This document shows positions 5,350 through 5,499 of a stretch of DNA of 5,499 nucleotides, in pieces. Within the stretch, counting starts at the first letter, position 1. Every line of letters starts with the position of its first letter. The position numbers and the translations under genes were made by a program. This stretch comes from Bacillota bacterium. Lineage in GTDB: Bacteria > Bacillota_I > Bacilli_A > MOL361 > Turicibacteraceae. Location: positions 634 through 6,132 of the forward strand of contig DNGE01000120.1 of NCBI GenBank assembly GCA_003486705.1, read 5' to 3'. Below the pieces are notes generated by a model. That model worked only from the letters and a program-made list of their open reading frames with translations. It had not been told where the DNA came from and did not search any database.

Positions 5350-5385
5350 CATGTGAGTAAAATCATAGTTGTCGACTCTTTTTTT
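5339..5385 (+). terminator. intrinsic terminator overlapping the KTR stop codon
   Basis: AGAGCCGATAAC (5339-5350) pairs with GTTGTCGACTCT (5368-5379) with one C-A mismatch and one G-T wobble, and an inner ATG/CAT (5351-5353 and 5364-5366) can extend the stem. A run of seven T (5379-5385) follows. The left arm encodes the end of the KTR protein and its stop codon. Confidence 0.75.
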
Positions 5386-5444
5386 ATGCTAATGGAACTA
5401 AAAGAAAGTAGATGCTAGGTTTTATAATCGTTTTTGTAATAAAC

Positions 5445-5475
5445 AAAAGTCACCGAGTTTGGTGGCTTTTATTTA
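5445..5475. terminator. second, possibly bidirectional terminator
   Basis: AAAAGTCACC (5445-5454) and GGTGGCTTTT (5461-5470) form a 10-bp stem with one G-T pair around a 6-nt loop. T-rich sequence follows on the + strand and, read the other way, TTTTGTTT follows on the - strand. Lying about 60 bp past the KTR terminator, it may serve a convergent gene beyond the window or be a back-up. Confidence 0.7.
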
Positions 5476-5499
5476 TAGGATTGAATGTTTTCGTTTTAA

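Noticed and set aside
5423..5428. TATAAT between the two end terminators.
   Set aside because: No -35 box lies at the right distance and a terminator follows within 20 bp.

Overview
The window is AT-rich, all recognisable genes lie on the + strand, and ribosome-binding sites are strong AGGAGG-type. Together with the protein families present, this points to a low-GC Gram-positive (Firmicutes, most likely Bacilli). No ribosomal RNA, tRNA, CRISPR array, transposase or integrase is visible.

Two modules are separated by about 500 bases. The left module (about 104-3701) is a peptide-antibiotic-type sensing and export locus. It has an OmpR-family response regulator (167-865), a histidine kinase with one membrane helix and no extracellular sensor domain (867-1808), an ABC ATPase of the BcrA/LanF type (1910-2833) and a six-helix ABC-2 permease (2826-3527). 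The regulator pair has a near-consensus sigma-A promoter (104-132). The transporter pair has its own weak promoter, preceded by two 10-bp direct repeats spaced 11 bp apart (1822-1842). I read these as the likely binding site of the response regulator, so the kinase and regulator probably switch on the transporter. A strong terminator (3665-3701) closes this module. From memory the order and protein lengths resemble Bacillus subtilis ycbLMNO; this was not checked by alignment.

The right module (about 3965-5385) starts with a strong extended -10 promoter (3965-3993) overlapped by a 60-bp composite palindrome centred between 4006 and 4007, a good candidate for an autorepression operator. It drives a short PadR-family repressor (4042-4377) and two tandem, diverged DUF1048 genes (4377-4724 and 4734-5084), packed like an operon. 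A small zinc-ribbon protein of the Cys-rich KTR family (5161-5349) follows after a 76-bp gap. Its last codons form the left arm of a terminator (5339-5385). A second, possibly bidirectional terminator lies at 5445-5475.

Bases 1-103 hold no gene or site I can support. The 514-bp gap 3528-4041 holds the terminator, the second promoter with its operator, and otherwise only short inverted repeats. The PadR/DUF1048/KTR combination has the look of accessory cargo, but nothing in the window proves mobility.
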